A stretch of DNA of 13,692 bases from Physocladia obscura (GCA_027596945.1 JADGJH010000861.1:1-13692); one strand, 5' to 3'; numbered from the stretch's first letter, positions 1-9,233 are shown. The notes: generated by a model not told the origin, from the sequence alone. Translations and numbers: made by a program.

Positions 1-616
1 GGGTAAAGTAATAAAACATTTTTTGCGTTAAATTACCTTACTGAAATTTTCTTTTAAGAAATGAGATTATTAGATTTAGAATACTTATCGAGTAAGTCAC
101 GGGCCTAAATTATTTTGATAAATGTCTCGAGTATGATTTGTGAGCTTTTCAATGCTTTTTTCAGAAGTGCCATCATTCGAGAGAGTTTTTCCGCATATTT
201 GGTATACAGCTGGGATACGGGACGGAACATGAATACAAAAGCTCGAGATATTTGCCAGCATTTGGTTTCAAAAAACAGAGTCAAAGCTTGGTTCATAGTC
301 ATGAGTAAGCAAAAAATTATGATCGTTTACAACAGGAAGCTTGCGTCAAGCAGAACGAAATAGTGGATAAAGAATTTGAGTGTAAGGAAATGATGGTAGT
401 AGTGTGTTTTACGCTGTTCGAAGCTCTTGATTGTCAACAATAATGCCAGCGTTGATTGTCTCTCGTGATTCCATAATGACGCTAGTTGCAATTTTTGTAT
501 CTAACCAAAAATGCCAGAAAAATGCTTGATGTCTTGATGTCTTGATGTTTGATTAAACAAGAATTTTTAGATTATTTTGCTTTTTGTTTATTTTTATAGT
601 TGTGGTAGTCAATTTA
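1..616. other. No confident gene; one possible short minus-strand frame
   Basis: AT-rich sequence. On the minus strand a 65-codon open frame (302 down to 105) encodes a basic, amphipathic, helix-like peptide. An ATG in a good context lies upstream at 474-472 with about 20 sensible codons after it. I could not join the two with splice sites of matching phase, so I do not call a gene. The short direct repeat of gtcttgat at about 530-548 is trivial. The right end is the 3' flank of the complex I subunit gene. Confidence 0.4.
587..592 (-). promoter_or_regulatory. Candidate polyadenylation signal of the complex I subunit gene
   Basis: AATAAA on the minus strand, about 25 nt after the stop codon of the gene ending at 617. 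Position and sequence fit a polyadenylation signal, but the hexamer is common in AT-rich DNA. Confidence 0.45.
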
Positions 617-1325
617 TCACCATTGCTGGCCATCAGACCATCCTTTTGGAATGTGCGTATTTCTGGTCTCAGCCTCTGCTTCCCATCTTGCTGCTTCAAT
701 AGCGTTCTCCTTCCAGCCCCAAAATCTAACTGATATTAATTAGATTACAATCAATACGGAAAGAACAACAAAAAAAACGAAGGGTCAGATGAAGAAATAT
801 GAGCGAACAAAGCAGGATACTTAAAAGCATATAATGGCGGCTAAAATTCTTAAAAATTCCGAAACTACAAAGTTGTAGAATAGTATTTTCACAAGCGCGG
901 AAGACGAAGAAAGCTAAAAACCCAGGAGTTTGACAAATATTTCAACTTACAGTATGAATGTTTACACGCAAACATAAATCCAATAATAGTGTAACATGGA
1001 ATTTGAATCATCACATAGCGAGGAAGATACTTCGGGTGCATCACTGGCCTCAAACGTTCTAGTAAAAAAGGGTTTAGCCAATCCTGTGTGGCGAGCACAA
1101 AGTGTTACCAAAAAGCCCCATCGCCGCTGGAACTCCAGTGGCAATCGATCCCCACGCGATATAGTCAGACGTGCGAAAGTATCTGACAACATCCTTGAAA
1201 TGCGGCTCGGCTTCAATGAATTTGTATGGAACCTTATAAATAAACCAACGAGTCAGCTAAACGGCAAAATAGAACACACAAATACGCACTTCCTCTTGGG
1301 AGGGCAGACTCGTCACCCACTTCAT
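617..1325 (-). CDS. Mitochondrial complex I accessory subunit, fungal 21-kDa (NUXM-like) family
   Basis: Four exons on the minus strand: 1325-1290, 1232-1109, 1058-951 and 729-617 (381 nt, 126 aa). Introns are 57, 50 and 221 nt. Donors read GTGCGT, GTAACA and GTAAGT. Acceptors are AAG, TAG and CAG, with CTGAC, CTAAAC and CTAAT branch-like sites, and all phases match. The assembled protein contains EPHFKDVVRYFRTSDYIAW near residues 20-39, a hydrophobic helix IPCYTIIGFMFA (about residues 72-84), then FRFWGWKEN and a charged helix. From memory, the PHF..V..Y...SDY..W block and the RFWGW.EN block just after a membrane helix are hallmarks of the N-terminal domain of the Neurospora 21-kDa subunit (Yarrowia NUXM). 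That protein sits in the inner-membrane arm of NADH:ubiquinone oxidoreductase and is structural, not catalytic. The protein is shorter than the roughly 180-190 aa ascomycete proteins and appears to lack their C-terminal domain. The start ATG lies in ACACAATGA. The gene model is strong; the family call rests on remembered motifs. Confidence 0.8.
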
Positions 1326-1676
1326 TGTGTTTAGACCTGTTTGTGATTGGATTGATTGTTGTTTTGGATCAGAGGCGTTGAATCAAAAAGCACAGCGAAG
1401 ACTGTCGAGAGATAGTTGCGAGACGGCGGGAGCGTTGCTTTGGTCTGCCGATGATATTTCGCTTCTCGTTCTCCATCATTCTCATCACGAACCTTTTGGT
1501 GATGAAAAAGGAAATTTCCAATTTCGCCAAAAAAAAACATCCACCATGTCAATACGCAAGAAAATTCCTGCATACAATTAAGTTACATAACATCAAATGC
1601 TTAATACGTTTAAGTAATGAACTGCAACAACCTGGTGAAATTCCAAAAAAAGTGGACATTTTACTACAAAAATAAA
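1326..1676. promoter_or_regulatory. Divergent promoter region between complex I subunit and AK8 genes
   Basis: 351 bp between two start codons pointing away from each other, so it must hold the 5' UTRs and promoters of both genes. It contains A-rich and pyrimidine-rich runs, including an A tract just after 1530, and no ORF I believe. I could not identify a TATA box or a known operator with confidence. Bidirectional promoter function is inferred from layout alone. Confidence 0.55.
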
Positions 1677-3587
1677 ATGGATTCAATCTTGGATCCAACA
1701 AAAGTAGACGCGTTTGCAGCATATGCCGACCGCCATGAACTATTTGATATCTTTGAAAACTTGGTCAAGTCTGTAATTGTCGAGATGCCGGATGATCCAC
1801 TGCAGGCAATGATTGATCACCTTCAGAAGCCAGTTTGTACGGCCATACCTGTTCACTTAAATTCTAGTTATCCTTTATATCTTTTGTTTTGATCTTTTAT
1901 TTATATTTCACTGAAGTGCCTGCCATTGTTTTGGTCGGTCCTCCTCGTTCTGGAATGAACAAGATTGTAAGTTGCATATATATTCACGAAACACGATTCT
2001 CATTTTACGACAGGCAGAAAAAGTGGCACAAACACAAAAATGCGTGGCAATTTCTGCAAACGCGTTACTTTTGACCGCAATCGAACGCGCGACTTCGTTA
2101 GGCCAGCAAGCACGCGCGTATATGGAAAAGGGTCAACTTGTGCCGGATCAAGTAATTTTGAATATCATCCTGCAGCGGCTACAAGAGCCAGACGCTGTGG
2201 CTGGTGGATTTATCATTGAGGGTTTTCCAGTAACAAAGGAGCAGGCAACAGCGTTACAGATGCGAGGGGTATTCTTGACAAATTTTGGTATCTATATTTA
2301 ACTTTTTGTAGCGCTCTATTACCAAAATAATAACTTTCGTTCTTCGTTTTTTCTTTCTTTTTTTTTTCTGCAAGTTTGGATCGACTGCGATGATTCGGCT
2401 GTGATTCAATACAACGTGAATTTAACCACAGACCCAGTTCTCAAGCGTAACTACCACCCGAAATATAGCCCAGCACCTGAAGATGAAGAAACAACATCAC
2501 GCCTCGTCCACCGGGAATATAACCAGCAAACTGTAGTCACAAAACGACTGCATCAGTACCGTAGAGCAATTGCCAGTGTAGTGGCATGTTTCCAAAGGTC
2601 AAGAATTTGCACTTGTTTGCGTTACATGGATGAACACGGCATTTGGGGGCGTGTGGACGAAGTTATACGTGACGTGGTTGCAACGCTTGTGAATAAGAAA
2701 GTGACGCGAGCCCCGCGACAGTTCAAGATTATTTTGCATGGACTGCCTGGAAGTGGAAAATCGAGCTTAGCGGAAGAGATTGAACGAAAGTATGGATTTG
2801 TACATGTGTCTCCGCAAAAAATTATTTTGGAGCATATTTCAGCTAATACAAGAAACGCAAAGCAGTTAATTGAGTATATACACGACCCAGAAAATGGTAA
2901 AGTTAATTCAGTTACGTTTTTTACTTATAATATCTGTTTTTTCTAATTTCAATTATCCATAAATTGAAAATTGAAAATAAAGTGCCAGAAGATGTGATGT
3001 TGAATTTAATTGTTCAACGACTCCAAAAAGATGACTGCAAAAATCAAGGATGGGTTGTCGAAGGATTTCCAAATACATCTACCCAAGCAGAAAGTTTGAA
3101 AGAGAAAGGAGTCATCCCAAACAGGTTTTTGCAGCATGAAAATTAATGAAATTTTTTGAAATTATCAATCACAAACAGACTTATATGGTTACGGGCCACT
3201 GAAGAAACATGTAAACTACGTGTGACAGCGCGCAGACAGGATCCATTGACAGGAAGGTTGGCAAATCTTGCAAACCCCCCGAATGATGTTAGTGTTTGTC
3301 AAATTGAAGGATGGCCAATGAGAGATGCGGTGGCTGACAATGAGGAAACAGTTCTCGCAAGCATAAAACGTCGGCAAAATTTGAAAGTAGAACTCGAAAG
3401 ATTTTACGGTTATCGTAAAAAAGTAGTCACTGGTGGTACAAAGTGGAGTGTTACGAATGGAATCATGCAAGAAATTGACACTGAAGGGTTGGGAGAGAAG
3501 GATGCACGTGGTAGACACCGTGGTATTGAAAAAGTGATGGAAGTAGTGGATGATATTTTAATGAAGCCAGTCCCCATCTTGCAATAA
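1677..3587 (+). CDS. AK8: Adenylate kinase 8 (AK8), two-domain flagellar adenylate kinase
   Basis: Six exons: 1677-1836, 1917-1966, 2014-2287, 2375-2896, 2983-3124 and 3179-3587 (1557 nt, 518 aa; animal AK8 is about 480). Introns are 80, 47, 87, 86 and 54 nt and all phases agree. The N-terminus (about residues 18-50, with PDDPLQAMIDHL) resembles an RIIa/Dpy-30-type docking helix. Kinase domain 1 spans about 54-240: P-loop GPPRSGMNK at 61-69, NMP segment IIEGFP at 137-142, LID remnant around D181-P182. Kinase domain 2 spans about 278-500: canonical P-loop GLPGSGKSS at 284-292, EGFP at 362-365, LID ARRQDPLTGR at 400-409. AK8 interconverts AMP, ATP and ADP and is associated with the axoneme in animals, so a flagellar role is inferred. 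Domain 1 has lost the P-loop lysine (M67) and the LID arginines, so domain 2 is probably the active one. ATG 1677 is chosen because the animal protein starts at the same point; an in-frame ATG at 1617 would add 20 residues. Confidence 0.9.
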
Positions 3588-3588
3588 A
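3583..3588 (+). promoter_or_regulatory. Candidate polyadenylation signal overlapping the AK8 stop codon
   Basis: AATAAA in which the TAA is the AK8 stop codon itself. No better hexamer lies in the 117 bp before the next start codon, so cleavage probably happens inside that short spacer. Confidence 0.4.
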
Positions 3589-3704
3589 TCATACCCTATT
3601 TCTTTTCTTCCCATCAACATTTATCCTGAAATTTGATGGAAAATTGAAGATTGTTTTTGATTCCACCAGCCACCAACCACGCAACAGAATTAAATTATCA
3701 ACAG

Positions 3705-6335
3705 ATGGATGGCAACAACCAAAAAAAACTCCAGCAAGGAAGCGAGTGCCAACACGAACACGAAGATGTAGAGCATCTGTTTAATTCGCTTCTCAACGGC
3801 GGCGAAATGGAAGGTGATTTCGATACAATGTTTGGAAGCTCGTTTGGAGCTCCTGTGGCAATGCAAATGCCAATGTCAATACCAATGCCGGATATGGATT
3901 TGCATGGAATCAATTTTGACATGGGTGGCCTGAATAGATTTGATACGCAGCCAACAACAATTGTAACACCAAAATCGTCTTCACCGTCAACAACTGCGGC
4001 AACTGCGGCTAATTGTCACTCCGCCGTTCCACTTCCGCTCCTTCCGGCAATTTCCGTGATACCCGTGATGCCTGCTCCCAGCGCGCGCGTTCAGCAGGCT
4101 CTGGCTTCTGATATTGCTTCGGAAGTTCTGGTTCTTCTTGAAGGTCCTACAAAAAAGAAACCTGGGCGCAAAAAGAAAGGTTCAAAGCAAACACAAAATA
4201 CAACTGCTGCTTTAGCAGTTCACACTGAACTGCATCACTCAATCAAGACTGAGCATATTACCGTCTCCTCTTCAGCTTCCATATCTGATTCAACCTTTTC
4301 AAAGAAACGGAAGCTTGCAGCGACTCCTCCAAATTCGTCTACATTAGTGTCTCCCGGTGGTCTTACTTCCGACAGTACCAAAAAATCCATGAGAATTGCT
4401 GATCAGTCGTTAGAAAACTCAGTGTTTTTATCGACAAGGAAACTTTCGATATCTTCCACCGAATACCTGAATCCTCTGCCTGTGTCAATGTCTCCAAATT
4501 CGAATTCGTTAACTCTGTCGCCACAACGAACCCAAGTAATTCCATCGCCGGTTCTAACTAAACACCAGGAGCGGATGATGAAGAATCGGGCTAGTGCTGA
4601 CGAGTCCCGCAAAAAACATAAAGATCATGTCGAAAAACTGGAGAAAATATGTCGTGAATTGGTTGTCGAAAACGAGGCCTTGAAAAAGAGAGTTTTGGAG
4701 GTTGAAAAATGGGCTGAACAGGCTGTTCAACAACAAGCTACGGCTACTGCTGCAATGGCGAGCTTTACACCTGCGTCTGGATCAAATGTATCAGCATGCT
4801 CAGTTTCACCGCCTTCGATTGGATGTGATTCAATATCTATTGACGGTTTTCTGTCAGATGTGTCTTTTGGAAACCTTCCGTCACCTGCATTTCTGCCAGC
4901 GGCAAACTCAATCAACTTGTTTGAAATGTTTTTTCGTGGTAGTGACTATTTTCCAACGAGTAACTCTTCCGCTGGTTTGCTAAATCAAACCAAGGGCGGT
5001 GTCAAGGGAACCATTTTATTGGTAAACTATTTATTATTTTCACCGACGTGTATAATTCTAACCTGTTGTATTTCTAGGCTTTTCTATTTTCGTTTTCAAT
5101 GCTTGTATTTCCCACATCCCTATTTCAGCAAAGTTCGCCGCAATTCTACGCGTCAACTCCAATTCAATTTTCCCATCATTCCTCAGCAGCAGCTATTCCA
5201 ACACCAGCTTCCGCATATCTCCTCCAGTTGTTCAAAAGGTACAACGGCGACCAGCACCACCACAAAAATAAAATAAAATAAAAAAAAACACTTTTCTAAC
5301 TACTTAACAAAAATTAGCCCTGTGTCAAATGGAATATCGAGCTATATTCCTCGTGTTTTTGCTCCTACTTCGTCAAACCGGCAAAAGCCATCACTGGATG
5401 GCAAGCCGGCGCTTCCACTGATTGATTCGGGATCCATCCAAGGCGATACTCTCGTTGTATATACACCACTCCTGCAAACATCCTCCAACAAACTTCTTGA
5501 TCTTCCTGGACATGCATCATTTCTGACAATCGGTCCAACGACTTCTTCTCCCCACTCTCCTGCTGCTTCTCGACCGACGCGTACTGTTCCTGAATCACCA
5601 TGCGTTGTCGTAACAAGCGCCGGAAACACTCCGGTGACTTTAGAGATTGAGGCGTTATTAGCGTTGGTTTCAGTTAACGCAGGCGGAAATGGAATGCGCG
5701 TTTCGAAATCACGGCTAGAGGCGTTACGTGCACTTCTTATTCGTGACAGCAACAGCATAGCCACTAATAGCAAAGGAAAAACTGGCGTAACCATCATTCC
5801 TGTACCTACTTCACTCGCATCGGTCGATGGAAGCTCGGAAATGAAGCATCGAACAGACTTGATTACGCAAGGACGATCTTTAGCTTTTGACAATGAAGCT
5901 GAGAGGGATAACGATTTGTTTTATCATAATCCGCAAGCTTCGGTTGTTGTCGAGGAAGTGAATGCTGTGGTAGTACCTGGTATGCCGCCAATAAAAGAAG
6001 ATGGAGACCGGGCGAGTGTAAAGCGCCGGAATATTGCACGAAATCGAGTGGGCGGAGGAGTTTCTGAGAGAAATTCAGACATTGTTTCAAAAATTAATGA
6101 TGTTATAGTTCCACGGTTCAGTGAGAGTGGTTCAACGGTGGCAGGTGTGTTGTACGAAAATGAAGAATATTGTCCAATAGTAAATGGACCAGTATTATCA
6201 ATTGTTGCTGATTTGGGAGGTGTTAGTGAAGAAGAAACAGCAGAAGAGAAGATAAAAAAGGAGGAGAATGAACAGAGTGGATATCGGCTACTGTTGGATG
6301 TTCGGGTTGTTGGTGTGAAACTTGTGCGCTATTGA
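3705..6335 (+). CDS. Membrane-tethered bZIP transcription factor, ATF6-like architecture
   Basis: Three exons: 3705-5021, 5078-5238 and 5318-6335 (2496 nt, 831 aa). Introns are 56 and 79 nt; both have CTAAC branch sites and TAG acceptors, and phases match. The N-terminus (about 1-90) is acidic and Met/Gln-rich, like an activation domain. PGRKKKG at 153-159 resembles an AT-hook or nuclear localisation signal. The basic region is at 286-306 with N294, R295, A298, S301 and R302, followed by a zipper with L312, L319, L326 and V333. Among known bZIPs the basic region (RMMKNRASADESRKK) looks closest to ATF6/CREB3-type factors. Splicing out intron 1 creates a hydrophobic run at about 435-456 (GTILLAFLFSFSMLVFPTSL), preceded by K434, which fits one membrane helix with the DNA-binding half in the cytosol. 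The remaining 376 residues, inferred to be luminal, contain only two cysteines, C588 and C778. In ATF6, ER stress leads to site-1/site-2 protease release of the bZIP half; the same use here is inference. The first ATG in frame is 3705. Start and exon phases are firm; function is less so. Confidence 0.85.
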
Positions 6336-7499
6336 AGGATGTTTCTACCTTCATGTTTCTTCCTTTCAGAAGCAAACCAATAAAAATAATTATATATTCT
6401 CCTAATTACTTCTGATTATGGATGTGTAAGGGTAAATTTAAGCTGCAGGCAAAAGATAAAGACTCCCAAGCTTAGCAAAATTCTTTCTTTCCGGACTAAT
6501 GTCGGGATTTTGTTCAAATTTTCACTTACAGTGGGAGCAGACACAAAAAAAACTGTAAATTGTCTCACATTCTTGGCGCTGAATATGCAGTGTTAAAATT
6601 AGATTGGATAAATCAAATGCATAAGTGTTAGCCATTTTGCTGCAATGTGTGAAATGAAGAGTTTTAAACGTATCATATGAGATCGCAGCAGTAAGCATTG
6701 GTAGCAAAGAAACTAATACAAAAAAAGCACGTACACACTGGAAAGAATGACCAGTGAACAGACGCCAAATAAAAATTGAAAAATTGCAAATATTTAAAAA
6801 AGCACAAAATAAAAGTAAAATACGAAAGAAAAAAAAGAAAGTATAAAAATAAAATCTGAATTTTGGGTGGTCAAAAAGTCGGCGCTTATCTTTTGATCGT
6901 TTTTCTTTTTCTTTTTCATGTCACAGCAGAATTAAGGATATAAAGTAGCCAAGAAGTAGAAAGAGGCCAGACAATAACGTAGTTAAAAGAAACCATAATA
7001 GTACATTCCAGAAAGGTGGCAGAAAACGCGTAAAATAACGAGATAAAATCGCCACAGGTTGCTGAATTCTCGTAATAACAATAATAACAAACAATACATT
7101 GATTTGTGTGCGGTACTTGCGAATTTGCAATATGTGTTTCAATTTTTGTCTTTGATGTGATTGAATGGATATTTTATTAAAACCTAATGCGCATTTACAA
7201 CATTACTCCATAATTAGACTGAAAAAAAAGTAAAGCCAACGAGAAAACATCTACATTCCAAATGAGTGACCATTGAGCAATCTATAATCATGAATTACTG
7301 TCTATAATAGATGGTAATGGTATGTATGTCCGTAAACCATAAAAACTATCCCATTGACTTCACTCGTTGTTTGAATCATTTTTTCATGCCGCATCTTCAT
7401 GGAACTTTCAAAAAAATTGAAGAAAACGAAAACAAAACAACAAACAAAACACCCTCATAATAATGACATTTTTCCCAACAAAACACAGATAAATTTAGA
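6336..7499. other. Convergent AT-rich intergenic spacer
   Basis: About 1.16 kb between the 3' ends of the bZIP gene and the convergent minus-strand stress-protein-like gene. It is AT-rich with A-rich runs near 6720-6860. A 73-codon hydrophobic minus-strand frame (7142-6921) lacks an ATG at its head and looks like a by-product of T-rich sequence. I found no splice-linked partner exons, RNA gene or repeat. Confidence 0.5.
6379..6384 (+). promoter_or_regulatory. Candidate polyadenylation signal of the bZIP gene
   Basis: AATAAA 44 nt after the bZIP stop codon, followed by an AT-rich stretch. Position fits a polyadenylation signal. Confidence 0.5.
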
Positions 7500-8464
7500 T
7501 CATGGTTCAGCAACTTGGACTGTGATGACAACAACAGGAACTGGTACTGATTCTTTAACAGCTTCTGCAAAGGCTCCTTCAACAATATACGCGCTCTTTC
7601 CTTCAGGTGTGGTGTGTTGTAGATACGAGTGTCCACTATTACCACTGTCTCGTTTTGATGAGTGTTTTGTTACTTGTTTTCCTGTAGTATTTGTAATTGT
7701 GGCCCAAATATCACCAACAGCACTGTTTACGGCCCCTAGAATAGAATCCTGATGTTGCGATTGTGCTCCAGTAGTTGAAGCTGAAGCTTCACTTCGTAAA
7801 GATCCATTCGAGTTTTTTTCATGCAAATTTAAAGTGAATGGAGTTGGTGTGGGCGAGCCAGAAGGTGTGAAATTTGTGGCGTAATAAGCAGTATCCTTTT
7901 TATTAAAGATTTTTAACCAGATTACAAATAACAATCACCGTGATTTAAAATGCAAAATAAAACTCACTTTAGCGCCCGTGCCTGCCCGTAAGAGATCGCC
8001 AGGATCACGCGTTGTACCAAAAGATACAGAAGCAGCGCCCATGATAAACATGCGCGGCTGCAGTTGAATACACAGATCACTGACAGCATCAATTATGTCA
8101 GTTCGATCCAGCACAAACAGCTTCACATGCGGATGGGCAGCTGTAGCGTATTTCTCAGTTACAAGCGTAAGAAACGATTTGATGCGTGCAGTGACAGTTG
8201 TTTTGAGCAGTGTGGAAGTTGTGGGTGGCAGACAGAAAACGACGTTGATCTCTTCTGACGGGGATTTGGTAAAATTGTCGATTGCGAAGCGTAAGGTTTG
8301 GGCCGCCTACAGAGAGTGCAATATTAGGCGCAGAAACTAAATAAACACGAAACAAGAATTACTCTTGGTGTCTCGTCCAGGCAAATCAACAACTGACCCT
8401 CAGACGAAGTGGGTTCTGGTGTTGGGAAACGCGGGGGCAAAGTATCAGAAATTCTGCGCGGCAT
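7500..8464 (-). CDS. Universal stress protein (UspA)-like protein with a long insertion
   Basis: Three exons on the minus strand: 8464-8363, 8306-7968 and 7895-7500 (837 nt, 278 aa). Introns are 56 and 72 nt, with donors GTAATT and GTGAGT and acceptors TAG and AAG; all are phase 0. After a short proline-rich leader the protein runs LLICLDETPRAAQTLRFAIDNF (residues 25-46), a strand/helix start typical of the Usp fold. EINVVFCLP follows, then a helix, the strand VKLFVLD, and IMGAASVSFG (about 118-127) where Usp proteins carry the MG..G phosphate loop. Next come roughly 100 Ser/Thr/Gly-rich residues (about 148-250). The C-terminus VPVPVVVITVQ resembles the final Usp strand. Usp domains often bind ATP, but the loop here departs from the G-2x-G-9x-G(S/T) pattern, so nucleotide binding is uncertain. 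The family call rests on fold-like pattern rather than strong identity. The gene converges on the bZIP gene. Confidence 0.72.
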
Positions 8465-8899
8465 TGGAATAATCGAACAGTTTCTTAATTTGGGCAGATG
8501 TTTGTTGGTGTGGTGCTAGTTTCAGATTCGAGTTTCACAGTGACTCAGGTTTTTCGGATTTCTTTTCTTTTTTTTTTTTTTGATCTAAAAATGGGTAAAA
8601 ATCTGAAAGGAGGCTGAGAAAAAGCAAGTCTTAAACGGCGGCTAAAATTTACTTCAGCCACTTTTGCCCAATTAATCTCGTATGTGCTCAGAAAGAGGTT
8701 TTTTTCACAAAAATAGAGTAGTTTCGGCTTTCAATTGATTCAATTCGCAGTGTCTGTTTTGTTTCACTTTGATTACAAATTATTTCGTTTTCTTTGGCGC
8801 CTCGATCTCAGACAATTGCTTCAATTAGAAAATCTTGCTGTACTTTTTTACGGAACTTCTATTTAACCTCGAACTTGCTCTTACTTACCCTATAAAGTT

Positions 8900-8937
8900 C
8901 TTGGCATGAATTCTGTGAAATTTAACCCTATGCCAAG
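8900..8937. repeat. Inverted repeat, 8-bp arms, 22-bp spacer
   Basis: CTTGGCAT at 8900-8907 and its exact complement ATGCCAAG at 8930-8937. It lies upstream of the Usp-like gene and inside the possible short exon at 8891-8942. It could be a protein-binding site or a transcript hairpin; eight-base arms are only modestly above chance in a window this size. Confidence 0.4.
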
Positions 8938-9091
8938 CCTACAGAAATATTGATTATTAATGGAAAAAATGTATTCCAGATTTTTTTTTTCGAAGCAACG
9001 AAACCTTCCGAATCCGACTGAATTTGAGCCTAACCGACCCAATCCAATCCATTGTGACACTGTTCTACTCCTAGCCTAATCCTAATCGAGT

Positions 9092-9107
9092 CTGAGCAAC
9101 TGCTCAG
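9092..9107. repeat. Near-perfect palindrome, 7-bp arms, 2-bp spacer
   Basis: CTGAGCA, AC, TGCTCAG. A compact symmetrical site in gene-poor DNA, surrounded by short GGATTAGG/GGATTGG-like repeats on the minus strand (9000-9090). No function is recognised. Confidence 0.45.
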
Positions 9108-9233
9108 TTTTATCTGATGTGGACCTAGGGTGCGCACAGGGAGGTATTTGGGCCTGCCTCTTGAAAGTCAAAGCTTCATGCACACATCAATATTTATATT
9201 ACCAAAAATAAAACAAAAAAAAAACGGTTTGTA

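Larger units (their letters stand above)
8465..9230. other. Upstream region of the Usp-like gene; gene-poor
   Basis: No credible ORF. It should hold the promoter of the minus-strand gene starting at 8464. A T tract lies near 8568-8581. The block 8942-8891 on the minus strand is bounded by a good acceptor (tttctgtag) and a good donor (gtaagt), so it could be a short noncoding or 5' UTR exon, but I cannot prove it. Inverted repeats at 8900-8937 and 9092-9107 are listed separately. Confidence 0.45.

Noticed and set aside
105..474. Small two-exon minus-strand gene
   Set aside because: Both pieces look plausible as coding, but every donor/acceptor pair tried gave a wrong phase or a stop codon.
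836..848. 13-mer GGCGGCTAAAATT shared with 8637-8649
   Set aside because: In a window of this size a few 13-base matches are expected by chance, and one copy lies inside an intron, so a shared promoter element is not supported.
996..1334. Plus-strand 112-codon frame starting MEFESSHSEED
   Set aside because: It lies antisense to exons 1-3 of the complex I subunit gene, whose spliced protein has recognisable family motifs. The plus frame has no recognisable domain and ends in unremarkable sequence.
1837..1916. Shorter alternative AK8 intron 1 ending at the TAG near 1867
   Set aside because: It would be only 35 nt and would add a hydrophobic stretch not found in AK8. The 80-nt intron gives a clean join into the P-loop strand.
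5022..5077. Reading bZIP exon 1 straight through to 5276 as the main product
   Set aside because: The interval has a good donor, a CTAAC branch site and a TAG acceptor. Splicing it out links in phase to a further 1.2 kb of coding sequence.
5342..5893. Minus-strand 183-codon frame opposite bZIP exon 3
   Set aside because: Antisense shadow. The plus frame is joined in phase to the bZIP exons by a well-formed intron.
6921..7142. Minus-strand hydrophobic 73-codon frame
   Set aside because: No ATG at its head, no splice-linked partners found, and hydrophobicity is expected from T-rich sequence. A membrane protein exon cannot be fully excluded.
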